From the NCBI GenBank assembly GCA_002803225.1, contig NXFV01001716.1, forward strand, positions 1 to 60,695: DNA of 60,695 nt, in the 5' to 3' direction. Both the position numbers and the translations under genes were made by a program. Source of the stretch: Gamarada debralockiae (taxonomy: Eukaryota; Ascomycota; Leotiomycetes; Helotiales; Hyphodiscaceae). Positions 11,388 to 23,036 of the stretch are shown here, in pieces (positions within the stretch are counted from its first letter, which is position 1; every line of letters starts with the position of its first letter). The notes under the pieces are model-generated. The model was given only the letters and a program-made list of their open reading frames with translations. It did no database searches and was not told the DNA's origin.

Positions 11388-12526
11388 CTTGTTGGAGCTG
11401 AGACCTCGATCTAACTTGAGTAAATTGAGAATCGCCTCAACGTCTTGGATATCTTTGTGTTCTGGCTTTCTAGAAGATTTTGATGTCCTGAGTAGCGGAG
11501 AGAACGTAGAAGGCTACACACGAGGTCAGATCTTTGTGGCACCTCGGGAATGCAGAGTGAATCACATGGCAGGGGTGTATCCTTGTCAAAGAGAGGCAGA
11601 GAAGGAGCCCGTGCAAATACAAGAAGTTTGTTGTCAGTGAGTCGATGTCAGTGGTAAACAGCAACTGCTAAGTGAGTTATAAGGCAGCTGGCGTTAGCAC
11701 ATATATTTGGAGGAGGTGGGCTGTGGTGGGGTAGCTCCTGCCTGCCGCACCCATGGACACGGATTCAGATTTAAAGTTTCACGTCGGATGCATGGTTCCC
11801 GCTGAATCATTACACCTAGGCGGCCCAATACTTGTATAGTAACACCTGCTCATTTTGGCCTCTTCATCGAGAAACTAAGCGGCAATTGCCTCTTGCCGTT
11901 CCCGACTCGGGTATTGGTGATCAGATCTGCATCTTTTCTTCCCAGTCGCACGGATGTTGTGCAACCCGATTACGGGGACACGGTGTGGAGAAATTTACGA
12001 AAGGAGTCCTGGACTATTTTATAAGTTTACAAAGTTGTAATATTGGATGACCTTGATCCAACGAACCATGGAGTTGAGGCGGACTGCACAACTCCAATCG
12101 TTCTACTGATTCGCAACTCTGGTACCCGAGTACCCGAAATCGTATCAAGTATGTGAGGAGAGTCATCAAAGGATGGGAACTGGTCTAGTTGCGGCCGATC
12201 ACTGCGGCTATTTCTATGTACTTTCAATGACCAACTTGGAAAGATACATCAGTCCTCTCCTATCTTTGAGCATGCAGCTCGAGAAATCAGCTTACCCGCA
12301 ACTCATCCGCATCTTACACTCCAATCCACCGCTGATAAATCCTTCATGCAACCGGGAACCGCTCCGACGTTCCCGCAGAAAAGAAAACATATTTGAAAAA
12401 GTGGAACGAGTTTATTCGAGAGGGTATAATAGCGAGCGTGATGTATGTCTACCACACCAATGCAAAACATCCAAGTCTCTCATAACTCGGCCCCGGAACT
12501 CCTCATGACTCATTCAGTATCAACGG
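11388..12526. other. Intergenic DNA, no gene recognised
   Basis: Frames here are short and unlike any protein I know. A copy of AATCGTTCTAC lies near 12095. The left part is the promoter of the MpaB-like gene. Confidence 0.5.
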
Positions 12527-13640
12527 TTATTCATTATCTTTCAACCACGGCGCCGTGTCTTTGGCCGCGAAGCTGAAAGGGCTTTTGGTCATCTCGGGAC
12601 TTCGAGGGCTTAATTTGACTGCAAAAAGTCCGTCCTCCGTTTCATTATCGTCCTTCTTTGGAGGTTCACCGCCAGCCAGAGCGTCCAATGAATTCATCCG
12701 ACTACCTCCTCTTGACTCGTTTTGTATCGCGACGAGTTGCTCTGGTGGGTTAAGTGCGACGGCTCGAGCTTGTGGTCGAGTCAACCCGCCATGGAAGAGC
12801 GAAAAGGACGACACTGCAACATCTCCCATATCAGGCGAAAGTGGGTTGCTCTCGGCTCGGGGGGCTACATGGTCTTCTTGATGATCAGCAGGCGTCATTC
12901 AATACGACAAAGGCTTGGTACGAACTTGACTTAGTCCCTCTCAACTGTGAGTCGCTGGTCCCAAGCTTCAATCCCTTAAGCTTTTCTGATATTCGGCTTC
13001 CTCCTGGAGTCTTCGGACTGGCGCTGGTAGGCGATGCTGTATAATCCTCTTCCTGTATGAGCTTTGGGCCAACGCCGAAGTTGTCTTCGATCCACTGCTT
13101 CTCCTGCATCGCCATTTCCAGACCAATCCCTTCCCCGTTCGTCTTCATCTCCAACTCAATCTCCTTTTGTAATACGGAAAGCCTTTGCTTGGCATACACG
13201 GTGTGAAGGACCCCAAGTTTCCCTGACGTCGTTGCACTCGCACCCAATTCCGGAGGAAATATAGCTGGCAATGGATTTGTTTGTAAAGTCTTGCCGCCAG
13301 CTTGTGCTACCTTCACGATCCTTGGTATGCTTGCCCCAGGAGGGATCAAAAAGTAAACGCGATGAAGCCTGCCCTCAGCTCCATCTCTCGCAGACAAAAC
13401 CGTACTTTTCCCTTCCCACGAGACCTCCCAATCCGCCGTGTTTTTCGCAGTATCCTCCTCATCATCCTCCCATTCCACCATCAATATCTTTGTCCCCTCA
13501 TTGCCCCTTCCATGTGCGAACTCGAATCGAGCCAAAGCAGACGAAGACGATAACGCAGGAGATTGGTCGCCGCCATTGGCAGACGCAGTCGGAATACCGT
13601 CTGGTTCGAAATCGAGTCTTCGAGGTGAGGGTACCGCCAT
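12527..13640 (-). CDS. Conserved fungal protein of unknown function
   Basis: Two exons (12926-13640 and 12527-12876) encode 354 aa. The intron is 49 nt with a GTTCGT donor and a GCTGAT branch site. The N-terminal two thirds looks folded and conserved: RRLDFEPDGIPTASANG, SSALARFEFAHGRGNEGTKI, WEVSWEGK, VYFLIPPGASIP. A helical block follows (LQKEIELEMKTNGEGIGLEMAMQEKQWIEDNFG). The C-terminal third is disordered, with Ser/Pro and SRMNSLDALAGGEPPKKDD. Relatives in other Pezizomycotina are sometimes labelled glucan 4-alpha-glucosidase, but I see no glycosidase motif and would not carry that name over. Confidence 0.8.
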
Positions 13641-15469
13641 TATACGTCGACGTGCAGCTTTGTGAGCTTTTAGGGGGTCGTTAGTCCATGCGGGTCGTCA
13701 GGATGGATTAGTACAAAGTTGCCTAGTTAATCGTCCCGACTCCCTTTCAGCCTCCTCGGTGATTCGGTATAAAGTTCGTTGGGGTAGCTAGGTAGCTCTT
13801 GCTGGGGAAGTAGGCAGTGAGCAGTGAGTGGCGCAGTAAATATACTTGACAGGATTTCTGTGCATCACGAAGTAGAGCAGCGTGAGATGGCTGTCGGCGT
13901 GGTGGTAGTCGCCCTTTAGCAAAGGCCTGAAAATCGGACATACTTTTTGTCATCTCACCAATGAAGAGTGAGACCCATCGAAGGAAAGTTCAAGGGTAAA
14001 GGCGCCGATGCTTCTAAGAATAGAAATGGCCGGCGATCCCTCTATTTGGAATGGGTAAGACTGTCCGGGAGTGGCTTGAAGAAACTGGTGGCCTTATTTG
14101 TTAATTATAAGGCGTGATATTATATGAGGGGAGAGGGGACGCCAGACGGTATCTTCTCCGAGCAAATCAGCAAACACGACTTTCTTTTTTCTATCTTCAA
14201 AGAAAACCACCAATGAATCCGTTCAATAAGCGACAAATTATATCACAATTTCATTATGCAAGTTTTCTGAGAAGAAGCTCAGTGAGAGCCCAGACCCTTT
14301 TCCATCAGCTATACGGGGGGGGCACTTCACTGCTTCTCCGGACACTCAGCCCCAATAAATTTACAGAAATTAATTCGTGATTGAAGATCCTCTTCGTGTG
14401 GAGGTTAGCAGGTTGCCGGTATCCGAAAATTGATGAATTCCAGCAGTTTGGAAGCTGTTCAATATTTATTTTCATCTAATTCAGTGGTCAATGGCTTACT
14501 GGCTTATGCAGCCTTGGAGTTTCAGCCTTTTGAGGTGTTGTTTAACGAGTTTTGAGCCAATCGTCAAGGAGGTTGAAGAGACTAAAGAGTTTTTCTCATC
14601 AAAGTTCATGGCTTTCTTACTGTGGCGTTTTCCACGAACAACTGGTCATGGGATATCAAACTGCCCCGTTCCAGTATGGTAGTTCTCCATTACCACCTTT
14701 TCTTTGCATTAAAAGGCGGCCTTCAGCTCAAGTCAACGACCATATGTATGCGGGGTCAATTAGAATTTTGCAAAGTTGGCAACGCATTGACTGTGTCATC
14801 GAAAAGGAGTAGAGATTGGTGTTCTTTGACCCCACCTGCTTTTCGATCCAAATCGAATCGCCCCAAAAGGTATGTGGCTGCTGATTGTGATTCTATATTC
14901 AGAATTCTCCGGTATCTCTGAATGCGAGCTCTTCTGTGCATATGATCAAATCCGTGAGAACGCCAAGGCTCAACCAACAAAGAACACAAGAAATTCACAG
15001 CCGGTCATGAGAGTTGAGACCCTCCAAGACGTGGACGCTGGTCATGTGGTCTTTCTTCCATCAGTGCGAGCGACTTCGGACCTCGATTCTCTTTAGTGAT
15101 CCAAGGCTGTTGGAGCCGTGAGTCTGAACTCACATCCGCATCCCATTTACCCTCTGAAACGCATACGGCTGCATTAATTGGGATATTCGATGTCAAAATC
15201 TTTCGATCTATTTGAGTGATTGGAGGCTCTAAGAGGACTAGCCTTGTATTTAAGAATTTGAGTCGTTTCGCTCTATTTCACCATTGCAGTCCAGGATATC
15301 GACGGTACCAGGAGGCCCAAATATCTGTTTTTGATTATTGAAAAGGAAGGAATGACTCGTATGTTTTATCCCAATTAACGTGGTTCAAGATTTTCATCAG
15401 TTACTCATCAACCCGATCCACCAGGCAAGAAACCAAGTAGTGGAGAGCTCCCCCTCTTCAAACCACAAT
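13641..15469. other. Gene-free stretch
   Basis: About 1.8 kb with no convincing coding frame on either strand. A short 5' segment is the promoter of the conserved minus-strand gene. No repeat or transposon end was recognised. Confidence 0.5.
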
Positions 15470-16770
15470 CTACAAGCTCCCTACAAGTTCCTCCAAAGCA
15501 TTACAAACATTCTTCGGTTCATCCTCCCTCCCGAAATCTGCTTGAATCTCCTTCGCCCTCTTGTCGTACTTCCCATCATCAAGCACCGTCCTCACAGCCC
15601 GCCGAATCTGCTCCTCAATCGGCGTATTACTCTTCAAGTCAATTCCCACACCACTCCACGCAATTCTCGCATTGACCAACGACTTATCCTCCGTCACTCC
15701 CGCTCCAACGAGCGGTACACCCATTGATAGCGCCGTCAACACTCCGCCATACCCGCCGTTCGTCACCATGACATCTACGTGCTTCAGCAGCTCTTGATGT
15801 GGAAGAAAGGTTGCTAATCTAACATTCTCTGGGATGTCCATCTCAGCAACCATTGTCTCTACGTCTTTGGTTGTTACAACGAGCAGGATATCGTCCTCAG
15901 AAGCCAGGGCGCGAATCGTGGGTTCAATGAGGTTCGAAGACGCCGTCACGAACGTCCCTTGCGTAACATGCACCACCCTCTTCCCTTCACTATCTGCCTT
16001 CGCAGCAACAACCTCCTCCCACCACCCCGGCCTTTCCCACTTTCTCACAACCGGCATCAGCGGCCCCACAAACTTCACCTCGCCTCTCAATCCCTTTCGC
16101 GGAAACTCAAACATCGCTGTTGTAGGCACCATATGCAGATACTTACTCTGCAAATTCCTCGGATACGCATCGTCTCCTACCAACGGCTCCATCAACCCAA
16201 GTTTGGCACGCTCGGCATTCAGAGCGGAGTTGACTTTCGAGTGTACAAGATAGTTTGAGAGCAAATGCAAGAGCCAGTTCACCCATTGTCCTAGCATGGT
16301 GGTAGCGGGGAAGGCACTGGAGCCCCAAGGAGGGATCTCGGGGTCGGGTGTAAAGAGCGGGTTTACGCTTAACGTCACATTCACCGGTCCTCCTAATTCC
16401 CTCCATACGTACGCTGGTAGCGGCTTAAATCCGCAACAATAATATCGGCTTTGAAATACTCGAAGATCTCCTGGTATTGGGCAACCATGGGGCCGATGGG
16501 CGAGACGAACAGTGAGGTGAGGTAAGTGACTATGGATGAGAGACTAGTCTCATGTGCGGCTTGGGCGCCGAGGGAGAGAGGTTCTTCGATGACGGTCATG
16601 CAGGCGGAGTTGAAGGGGATGAATGTTGCTCCTGTCGCTTCGACTTCGGATTTGAAGTGGGGACCGGTGAGCCAGTGGACTTGGTGGCCGCGGCGAACGA
16701 GCTCGAGGACGGCGGATAGAGCGAGGTTTATGTGGCGTATTGCTGGCAACGTTGAGATTAGGACCTTCAT
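15470..16770 (-). pseudogene. UDP-glycosyltransferase, frameshifted
   Basis: This is a GT1-family (MGT/YjiC-like) glycosyltransferase reading 16770 to 15470 in two frames. Frame one runs MKVLISTLPAIRHINLALSA to DIIVADL and stops at 16393; frame two, from about 16430, carries AYVWRELGGPVNVTLSVNPL through the donor-binding signature MVTNGGYGGVLTALSMGVPL and the terminal LVGSL. The frames overlap around 16425-16433 and no GT-AG intron fits there. Loss of one base best explains the break. The acceptor-side motif near the start, usually GHxNP, is IRHINL here. A sequencing error cannot be excluded. Such enzymes glycosylate small molecules; its neighbour is a GMC oxidoreductase. Confidence 0.75.
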
Positions 16771-17192
16771 TTTGAAAGTATTTAAGAGTGGTTCCAGAAA
16801 AACCATGCACCATCGGTACCAGGAACTCTTCAGCGACTGGATGAAGGGTATACTTTTGAATTGTTCTTCAGCATCAATGGCATATTAAGATGCGTAATGC
16901 CAATTTGCTTCTGTATTTTCCTCAGCGTTTGTTGTAAGAGCGGAAGAAGGTCTCCCCTTCAGTGGCTGCCTGATTTCCCGCCCTCAGAATCCTAGTGTCA
17001 CTACGAGCCAATTGTTCAAAAAAATCCAGTAATCAAAAATTAAATAAAAAGTCACGCGAGAGCAAACTACCCTATATATATCTGCTCGTGAAAATGCCGT
17101 TCTTCTCCAAACGTGGTCTCTGGTTAATGTAACATTGTTTAGCCTTCTATCGCCACGCTATAACCTTGTACTGAAGCCCTTTTCCGTCTTCC
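16771..17192. other. Intergenic DNA
   Basis: Promoter side of the glycosyltransferase locus and 3' side of the GMC oxidoreductase. No additional gene seen. Confidence 0.5.
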
Positions 17193-19344
17193 TCACTGAC
17201 GTCCCGTTCCCGAATTGAGTCCATATTCCTCAATGATCTTCTCCGCAGCTGTCTCTCCTACCAGATATGCTGTTGATTGCGTATGATTACTATTTCATCA
17301 GCGGCCTCCCCGATACACATCGTGGAATGAAGAACTTACTTAGGAACAAAAGGAAGGATACTTGAATCTGCGACTCTCAATCCTTCAATGCCCCTGACTT
17401 TAAAGTTGGTATCCACGCAAGCATCTTTCTGGTTTTCCTTGCCCATTCGAACAGTTGAGCACATATGCCAGGAGGAGAAGAGGTTGCCTGAGCAATGATC
17501 CTATTTTTGTCAGTCCTCGGAATGGTCGACTTGTGGGAACTTGATGGGGTGAAACACTTACCCAGATATCTTCCTCTGATCGACTCTTAGGACATCCAAT
17601 CATCTTAACAGTATTCTTCTTGAAAACCGGTGCTTCTAGATAGTCCATCGCCGACCGCATAGCTTCGATCATGACTCGGCGATCAAAAGGATGAGACAAG
17701 AGCTTTGGATCGACTTTCGGGACATCCGATGGATTGGCGGAATTCAAGGTCACTTCGCCTTCAGACTGTGGATCTGTCTCACTATTAGCAAGAGGCCCTC
17801 CCCTCGAAAATTGAAGCCACCTACTCATGACGAACGCCAAAGCCGTGAGATAGCTGTCTGTAGGTTTGAGTTCATAATCACCCGTAAAAAGCGGCGGTGC
17901 ATGCGTAGCTATCTCAAAAATCGGAACAGTAGGTTTCAACATATGTTCCTGCGTATGTTTATCCAACGCTTTATACTCCTCAGACTTAATCACGGCCTCA
18001 TTCTTGAACCATCCCATCGGAGTGGAACAATACATCTCAGACATCAGACCGGATTTGTCTTTCATATGTTGAGCTCTTGCCGCGGCAACGGCTTTCTCGT
18101 CTGTCTCGAACGCCATGCGGTCATTTGTTCCTTGTTTCTGGAGGAGGGTGACGGTTGCGAAGCAGTGGTCTTGCAAATGCTTTCCTACGTCTGGAAGCTC
18201 GTGGATGATGGGGATACCGTGTTTTTGGAGTTCTGAGGCGGGACCGATTCCAGAGAGCATGAGGAGTTGGGGTGAGTTCAGAGCTCCTCCGGAGAGAATA
18301 ACATCTTTCTTCGCGAAGTACTCTTTTCCGTCGATTGTCTTGATTCCCTTGGCTTTCTTGCCGGACAGGATGACCTTCGCGACTGTCAAATTGACCGCAA
18401 TAGTCAAGTTGGACGGGGCATTTTCGAGGTACGAGGATGCCGTGGTTCGGGAGCCCTGATACATGCAAGCAGCTCCCAGTCCCATGCCGATGGGATTGCC
18501 AGAGTTGACATCAGGGTTGATGCCCATACCGACTTCCTCAGCAGCAATGAAGACGTCTTCCAAACCCTTCTCGAATTTCGTAGCATAGCTCAAATGCAGC
18601 GGTCCACTCGTTCCATGATCTACACCCATCAGCACCCATCACCATCGCCACTCCCCTCAAAAAGGAAACTCACCCTCAACCCTCGGCCTAACAAACTGAT
18701 GCCCCTCCGGAACCTCAACATGATAACTCTCAATCTTCTTAAATCTCTCCTTGACATTCTTCCAACTCCAAGACTCATCCCCCACCTTCTCTGCCCACTC
18801 GTCAAAGTCATCACTAGGGCCAATAACCCAGCATGAGAAGTTAATCGCCGTACTCCCTCCCAACCCCTTGCCTCGGGAATAATCAATTTCTTGACCTTTG
18901 AGCTGCTTCTGGGGAACTGTCCTGTTCAGCATCTCAGAGTCAGCCTTGTCTCAATAGGGAAAGATGAAAGGAGTCCAGCAGCATTTCGGGGATTGCGATA
19001 AATGTCATTGCTCTAAAGATATACTCTTTGAAGCAGGAAATTCTCTCGGAAGTCGCGAAATCCAATGGAATAGGAAAGAGGATATTCCTAGGACTTACTT
19101 GTAGCCCCAGTTTAGGGTTGCTTCCTTGAAAGCGAGTGTGAAGCGATCCGCGGGCACGAGGTAGGATACGTCTTTGTTGGAGCCGCCGGCTTCGACGAGG
19201 AGGACGCTGGGCTTGGATGAGGTTTGGGCCAGGCGGGCTGCGAGGGCGCATCCTGATGGCCCAGCTGTGGGGAATTAGTAGAAATTTTATGTGAAGGGGA
19301 GGAGACGTACCGCCCACGACGATGAAGTCGTATTCAGAAGCCAT
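17193..19344 (-). CDS. GMC-family FAD oxidoreductase
   Basis: Six exons (19311-19344, 19099-19264, 18674-18921, 17562-18619, 17340-17500, 17193-17289) join in frame to 587 aa, typical of glucose-methanol-choline oxidoreductases. Splicing creates the FAD-binding VVGAGPSGCALAARL and LLVEAGG. It keeps GKGLGGSTAINFSCW, the GMC signature SGGALNSPQLLMLSGIGP, and the active-site pair DHCSGN and PNNHTQSTAYLVGE. No secretion signal is visible, so it is probably intracellular, unlike aryl-alcohol or glucose oxidases. The substrate is unknown. It lies next to the broken glycosyltransferase, perhaps a remnant of a small-molecule cluster. The second intron is an introner-like element. Confidence 0.9.
18922..19098 (-). 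repeat. Introner-like intron, member 3
   Basis: A 177-nt intron in the GMC gene, GTAAGTCC to GAACAG. It shares the 11-mer GAGTATATCTT with the intron at 42786 and ends GGCTGACTCTGAG..GAACAG, matching the family 3' block. Its length equals member 1, while the other introns of this gene are 46-61 nt. Confidence 0.65.
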
Positions 19345-20129
19345 ATTGCTAATGGAAGCTTTTTGTTTGAATAAGTTTACCTCAGCAAACTCAATTCGAA
19401 GGAGTTGGTGAAGAGAGTCTTCTTATGAGAGAGTAGGACAAAGTGGGACTGGATTTAGGTAGATTGTGTCCCAGATGTCGTGAAGGGGAGGGTCTTAGTC
19501 CGATATCGATTGAAGTTGAGAACGTGGATGGGGTTACCTCAGGGATACTTTAGCGATGTCTCGTTCAAAATAACCGTTCCTTAGAACTGTATCATAAACT
19601 AGCAGCTACGCAACGCAGTCTTATCCGGGCTTTGAAAGTTGAAATTCGTCTCGTGCAATTCTCAACTAGAGTCAAAATGAAGATTTAAAGATTTCACGAT
19701 ACCCCAGCAAATGTGGATAGTAAGGGGTCTTAAATGTGGGGAAATGGAGGGCGGAATTGCTGTACACGCTTTGGGCGAGGTGGGGTAGATGAGCCACCAA
19801 AACTAGTTTGAGGCAGGCCGGATAGTCAATACGGGAGAGCGATATCGTGGTTTTCAGTCTACCAGTAGGCTAAATGTCAAGAACTCCGCTTCCAATTGTG
19901 GGGATTGGAGCATTCACCTCTACCGAAACTTGTATCCGTGATCGTAATTGGAGTTGAGCGGCTTGGGGGCATCCCTGGTACATGGGTACACATCCGATGC
20001 CCGGGAAGCTACTGCGGAACGTTGGCCATTATGATTTTGAGCTACAGAACATCTACCTCATGGCCTCAGTAACGCCTGGGATAAGGAAATACAGACTAAA
20101 GTAGGTCAAAGCCTACTAACCAGCAAACC
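19345..20129. other. Intergenic DNA
   Basis: Promoter of the GMC gene on the left; the rest shows no coding signal. Confidence 0.4.
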
Positions 20130-20930
20130 ACGGCGTTGAAACCAACACTTGACGCTCTCCAAGGGCCTCAATTCCCCGTGTCTGGCAAGAAATGCATCAC
20201 TGAAGTGAGCGCTATGCTCAGAAAAGAATGGCACAAAGCTCGACATAAGCGCAGCTGCATGGAAGACCGCCCAAAATAGTTGAGGAATATCATAAGCCCA
20301 ATCGCAGGCTGCTCGGTGTCAGCATCAATCTTCAACCCCCCAAATGAATCCCAAAAATTGATTCCATATGTACCTAACCATCCACCCCAAGCGGTGCTGT
20401 TCGAGACCAAGCCACCGCCATCGATATGGAATCCTGCATCTCCATACCCGGCATTGGTACTTATTGGCCACCTTCAAAACCACTTAGATGATGTTTGACG
20501 GTATGATCTTGCCAGTCGAGGAGAGGATGTGCTCACCAGCTAAAGTAGCCGGCATAGTTTGGAATGTAAGACCCCAAGGGTACACATGATCGAGGTCAAA
20601 CTCATGGTAGGGAGCAGCTAGTAGGTGTCGTAGAAAGCTGTGGCTACGACTGAGAGGTCGGAAAATAGCGATACGTCGTTCAAACTTGCGCCTGAGTGGT
20701 AGGCCGCGACTGATATTTGTTAGTGATAAGGATGAAGATGGATGTAGTGGAGTTTGAGCTTACCGTAGGGGCCGGCCTTCGATGGATCACCGCTGATAAC
20801 TTTTGTTCTGCAAGTAGTATTCTGTACCAACTGGAGCGAAGGGTCCAAATGGAGATTGACGCTCCTCAACTTGAAGAGCAGCAATAACGAAAGCGGAGAG
20901 GACAGTAAGGACAAGAGTTTGGAGGTTGAG
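20130..20930 (-). pseudogene. Decayed secreted-protein gene
   Basis: Read from 20930 on the minus strand, a signal peptide (MLNLQTLVLTVLSAFVIAAL) is followed by pieces that read like one fungal secreted-protein family but in different frames. The pieces are VGTEYYLQ, then TKVISGDPSKAG, VAAYHSGASLNDVSLFSDLS, FDLDHVYPWGLTF, NAGYGDAGFHIDGGGLV and, across a plausible 65-nt intron, GGWLACDWAYDIPQLFW. At least two breaks (after YYLQ, and around a stop following FYDTY) are not explained by introns, and the join before NAGYG also fails. The C-terminus is unlike the family. I recognise the pattern as a DUF-type extracellular protein without known activity; the exact family name is uncertain. Confidence 0.55.
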
Positions 20931-22189
20931 CATCTTCACAATGTGTTGTGATAGCGAACGTGATTGAGGTGGTTAGTCAAAGAATTGAGAGATTTTCTCG
21001 AATGGTGGAGAGATCGAGATCGATGAACGAAAAAGACTTGAGAAATAAGAGAAACAGTTTTATCTTATCAGGCCTTCCGTTGTAGTTTTCAATGGGAACG
21101 ATTGTATGGCGAAAGGAAAACCGCAGCTTCTTAGTAGTAGATACCCATTTGGTACCTACACGTTGAAGGCAAACTTCGTGATCATTGAGAATTTAGTGTC
21201 ACTTCAGAGGGTAAACACAGAATATATTTCGTGTGCACAAACAATCAGATTCGTGAAACAAAATTTGCCACAGGGAAATAGTCACCCCATCCTTGAGCCT
21301 GCCGTGTCTATGCTTTTCATCCCGCTAGGATGTGCATGGAGGGGAAGGTACTTGGCCGGCACTTCTCTTTCTCCGCAATTCGGGAATGGCGTGTCCTAAA
21401 ATCTGCACGCTGCCGTGCTTTGACCAGGCCATGCAATCGTCGAATCAGGCTTGTCCTCGTGCATTAGAGCTTCGAAAGGTGAAACAGAACTTATATTTCC
21501 TTGAAATGAGTTTGCTGCATAGCCTGCGTTCAACGGGACGAGCTTCGGTTAATTAGAATCATGAGATTTGATGTGAAGAGACGAGAAAGCGATCTGCAGA
21601 TCTGCAGCCACGTTCATAAATCTAAATATTAGGCAGATGCTATCGAGACAGCTCTAAGACAAAAAGAGGAGTTGGGAAGTTTGGTGGTACAGTGTGCATG
21701 GGTTCCCGCAGCCATTGAAGCGCAACCTTAAAGCGCCACAGCAGAAATAATTCAAGGACAGAACTAATCTCCATTTGTACAGCTTATCACAGTGACGGGC
21801 TGTGAGGTTCTGTTGAAGCAGTGCAAATTAAGTACTGTCTCTGGCAAGGTTCCTGTTGTACACTCCCAAGTTGGTTACTTGTCATCTTGCCATCTTGCCA
21901 TGCGCAGAAGTTATTGTACTTCGAGAGCAGTAATTCATGTGAAATCTCTGGGATCCAAAGCCTTGTAGCGGTACTACATTGATGCAATGCGTGGGGAGTA
22001 GGCCCGAGGTTGTTGGTTCCACTCAGCATGCCGACAAGGTTAGTATCTGCCATGACCACGGCTCTGAGACTTGGTAGAAGCGTAGGACAGTAAAGCCTCA
22101 GGATGACCGCTTATCTCTGATGTGATCGCGCGTCAACTTGAGGTTGAGCATGTTGTGGTAGGATTCAGTCCACCATTTGAGTGTGACCC
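20931..22189. other. Gene-free stretch
   Basis: About 1.26 kb with no convincing coding frame, repeat or regulatory signal. Confidence 0.5.
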
Positions 22190-23036
22190 CTATCGCCATC
22201 CACCAACACGGCCTTCATCCCATCTCTCCTTTCGTTCCCGACGCGAATAGTAAACCTTTTTTGCTTCCCGATATCTTCTGACCCACTCGACGACTTCCCG
22301 TTCAGTCGCGACACCCCCATCTCCCTCAAGAAAGCTTTCTTCTAAGGCACGGCAGACCATCTCTTGCTCCTGGACACCCTGGGTCAGTCTCTGATACAAA
22401 GAAGACGGTGCAAATGGGGCTAATGCGCGATCCATCTCCGATTGTTTCTGCTTCCATTGTCTCTCGAGTGCATGCGTTGAGAGTAGCTGTGCTTGGGTTG
22501 AGGATCGAAGGTGGGTGAGGCGTGCCTCAAGCTCGTTTAAATGCGATGCGAGTGCAATGTTCTCTTTTAAAGCAGCCTGTAGAGGCTCTTGTGTAGCGGC
22601 TATAGAGGGATGTGCAGTGGAAGTCGAATGCGCAAGGGCAGCTAGGAGCTCAGGTTTAGCTAGGACGTCGGCGAGATCTTGCTTTCTGGGGGAAATGTTA
22701 GTTGGTTTTCTGGGGAATTGGGGGCAACGTTACATACGATTTATCCTCTAAGATCTTGGGAAGCCATTGCTCGCCAGGATCTTCAATATGCTGTGCATAC
22801 GAGATTCGGGCCTGTTGCGACAGTTGCGGATCTTCCGCTTCAGCCCCGTAACTGCCGAAAGCTTCTTGGTTTGGAGGTGGGGGAGGAGGCAAGGGTTGGC
22901 TTCCGGCAGGTGTACTTCGACGGCTGACCTCTTGACTGCTCGGTTTTGGCGGAGGTGCAGGAGGAGTATTTGGATCAAAGGACTGGGAGTTTCGATGGGA
23001 TTGGTAGGGTGGATAGGCGGGCGAGGGAGAGGACAT
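22190..23036 (-). CDS. VPS37: ESCRT-I subunit Vps37 (Mod(r) domain)
   Basis: Two exons (22738-23036, 22190-22685) with a 52-nt intron encode 264 aa. The N-terminal third is a Pro/Ser-rich disordered region (PPAPPPKPSS, PPPPPPNQEAF). From about residue 75 it becomes helical: EDPGEQWLPKILEDKSKQDLADVLAKPELLAAL, then a long coiled coil (LKENIALASHLNELEARLTHLRSSTQAQLLSTHALERQW) and EVVEWVRRYREAKKVYYSRRERKERWDEGRVGGWR. This is the Mod(r) architecture of Vps37, which with Vps23 and Vps28 forms ESCRT-I for sorting ubiquitinated cargo into multivesicular bodies. Confidence 0.85.

Noticed and set aside
12527..13640. Naming this gene glucan 4-alpha-glucosidase
   Set aside because: The label exists for similar fungal proteins as I recall, but no glycoside hydrolase catalytic motif is visible in the sequence.
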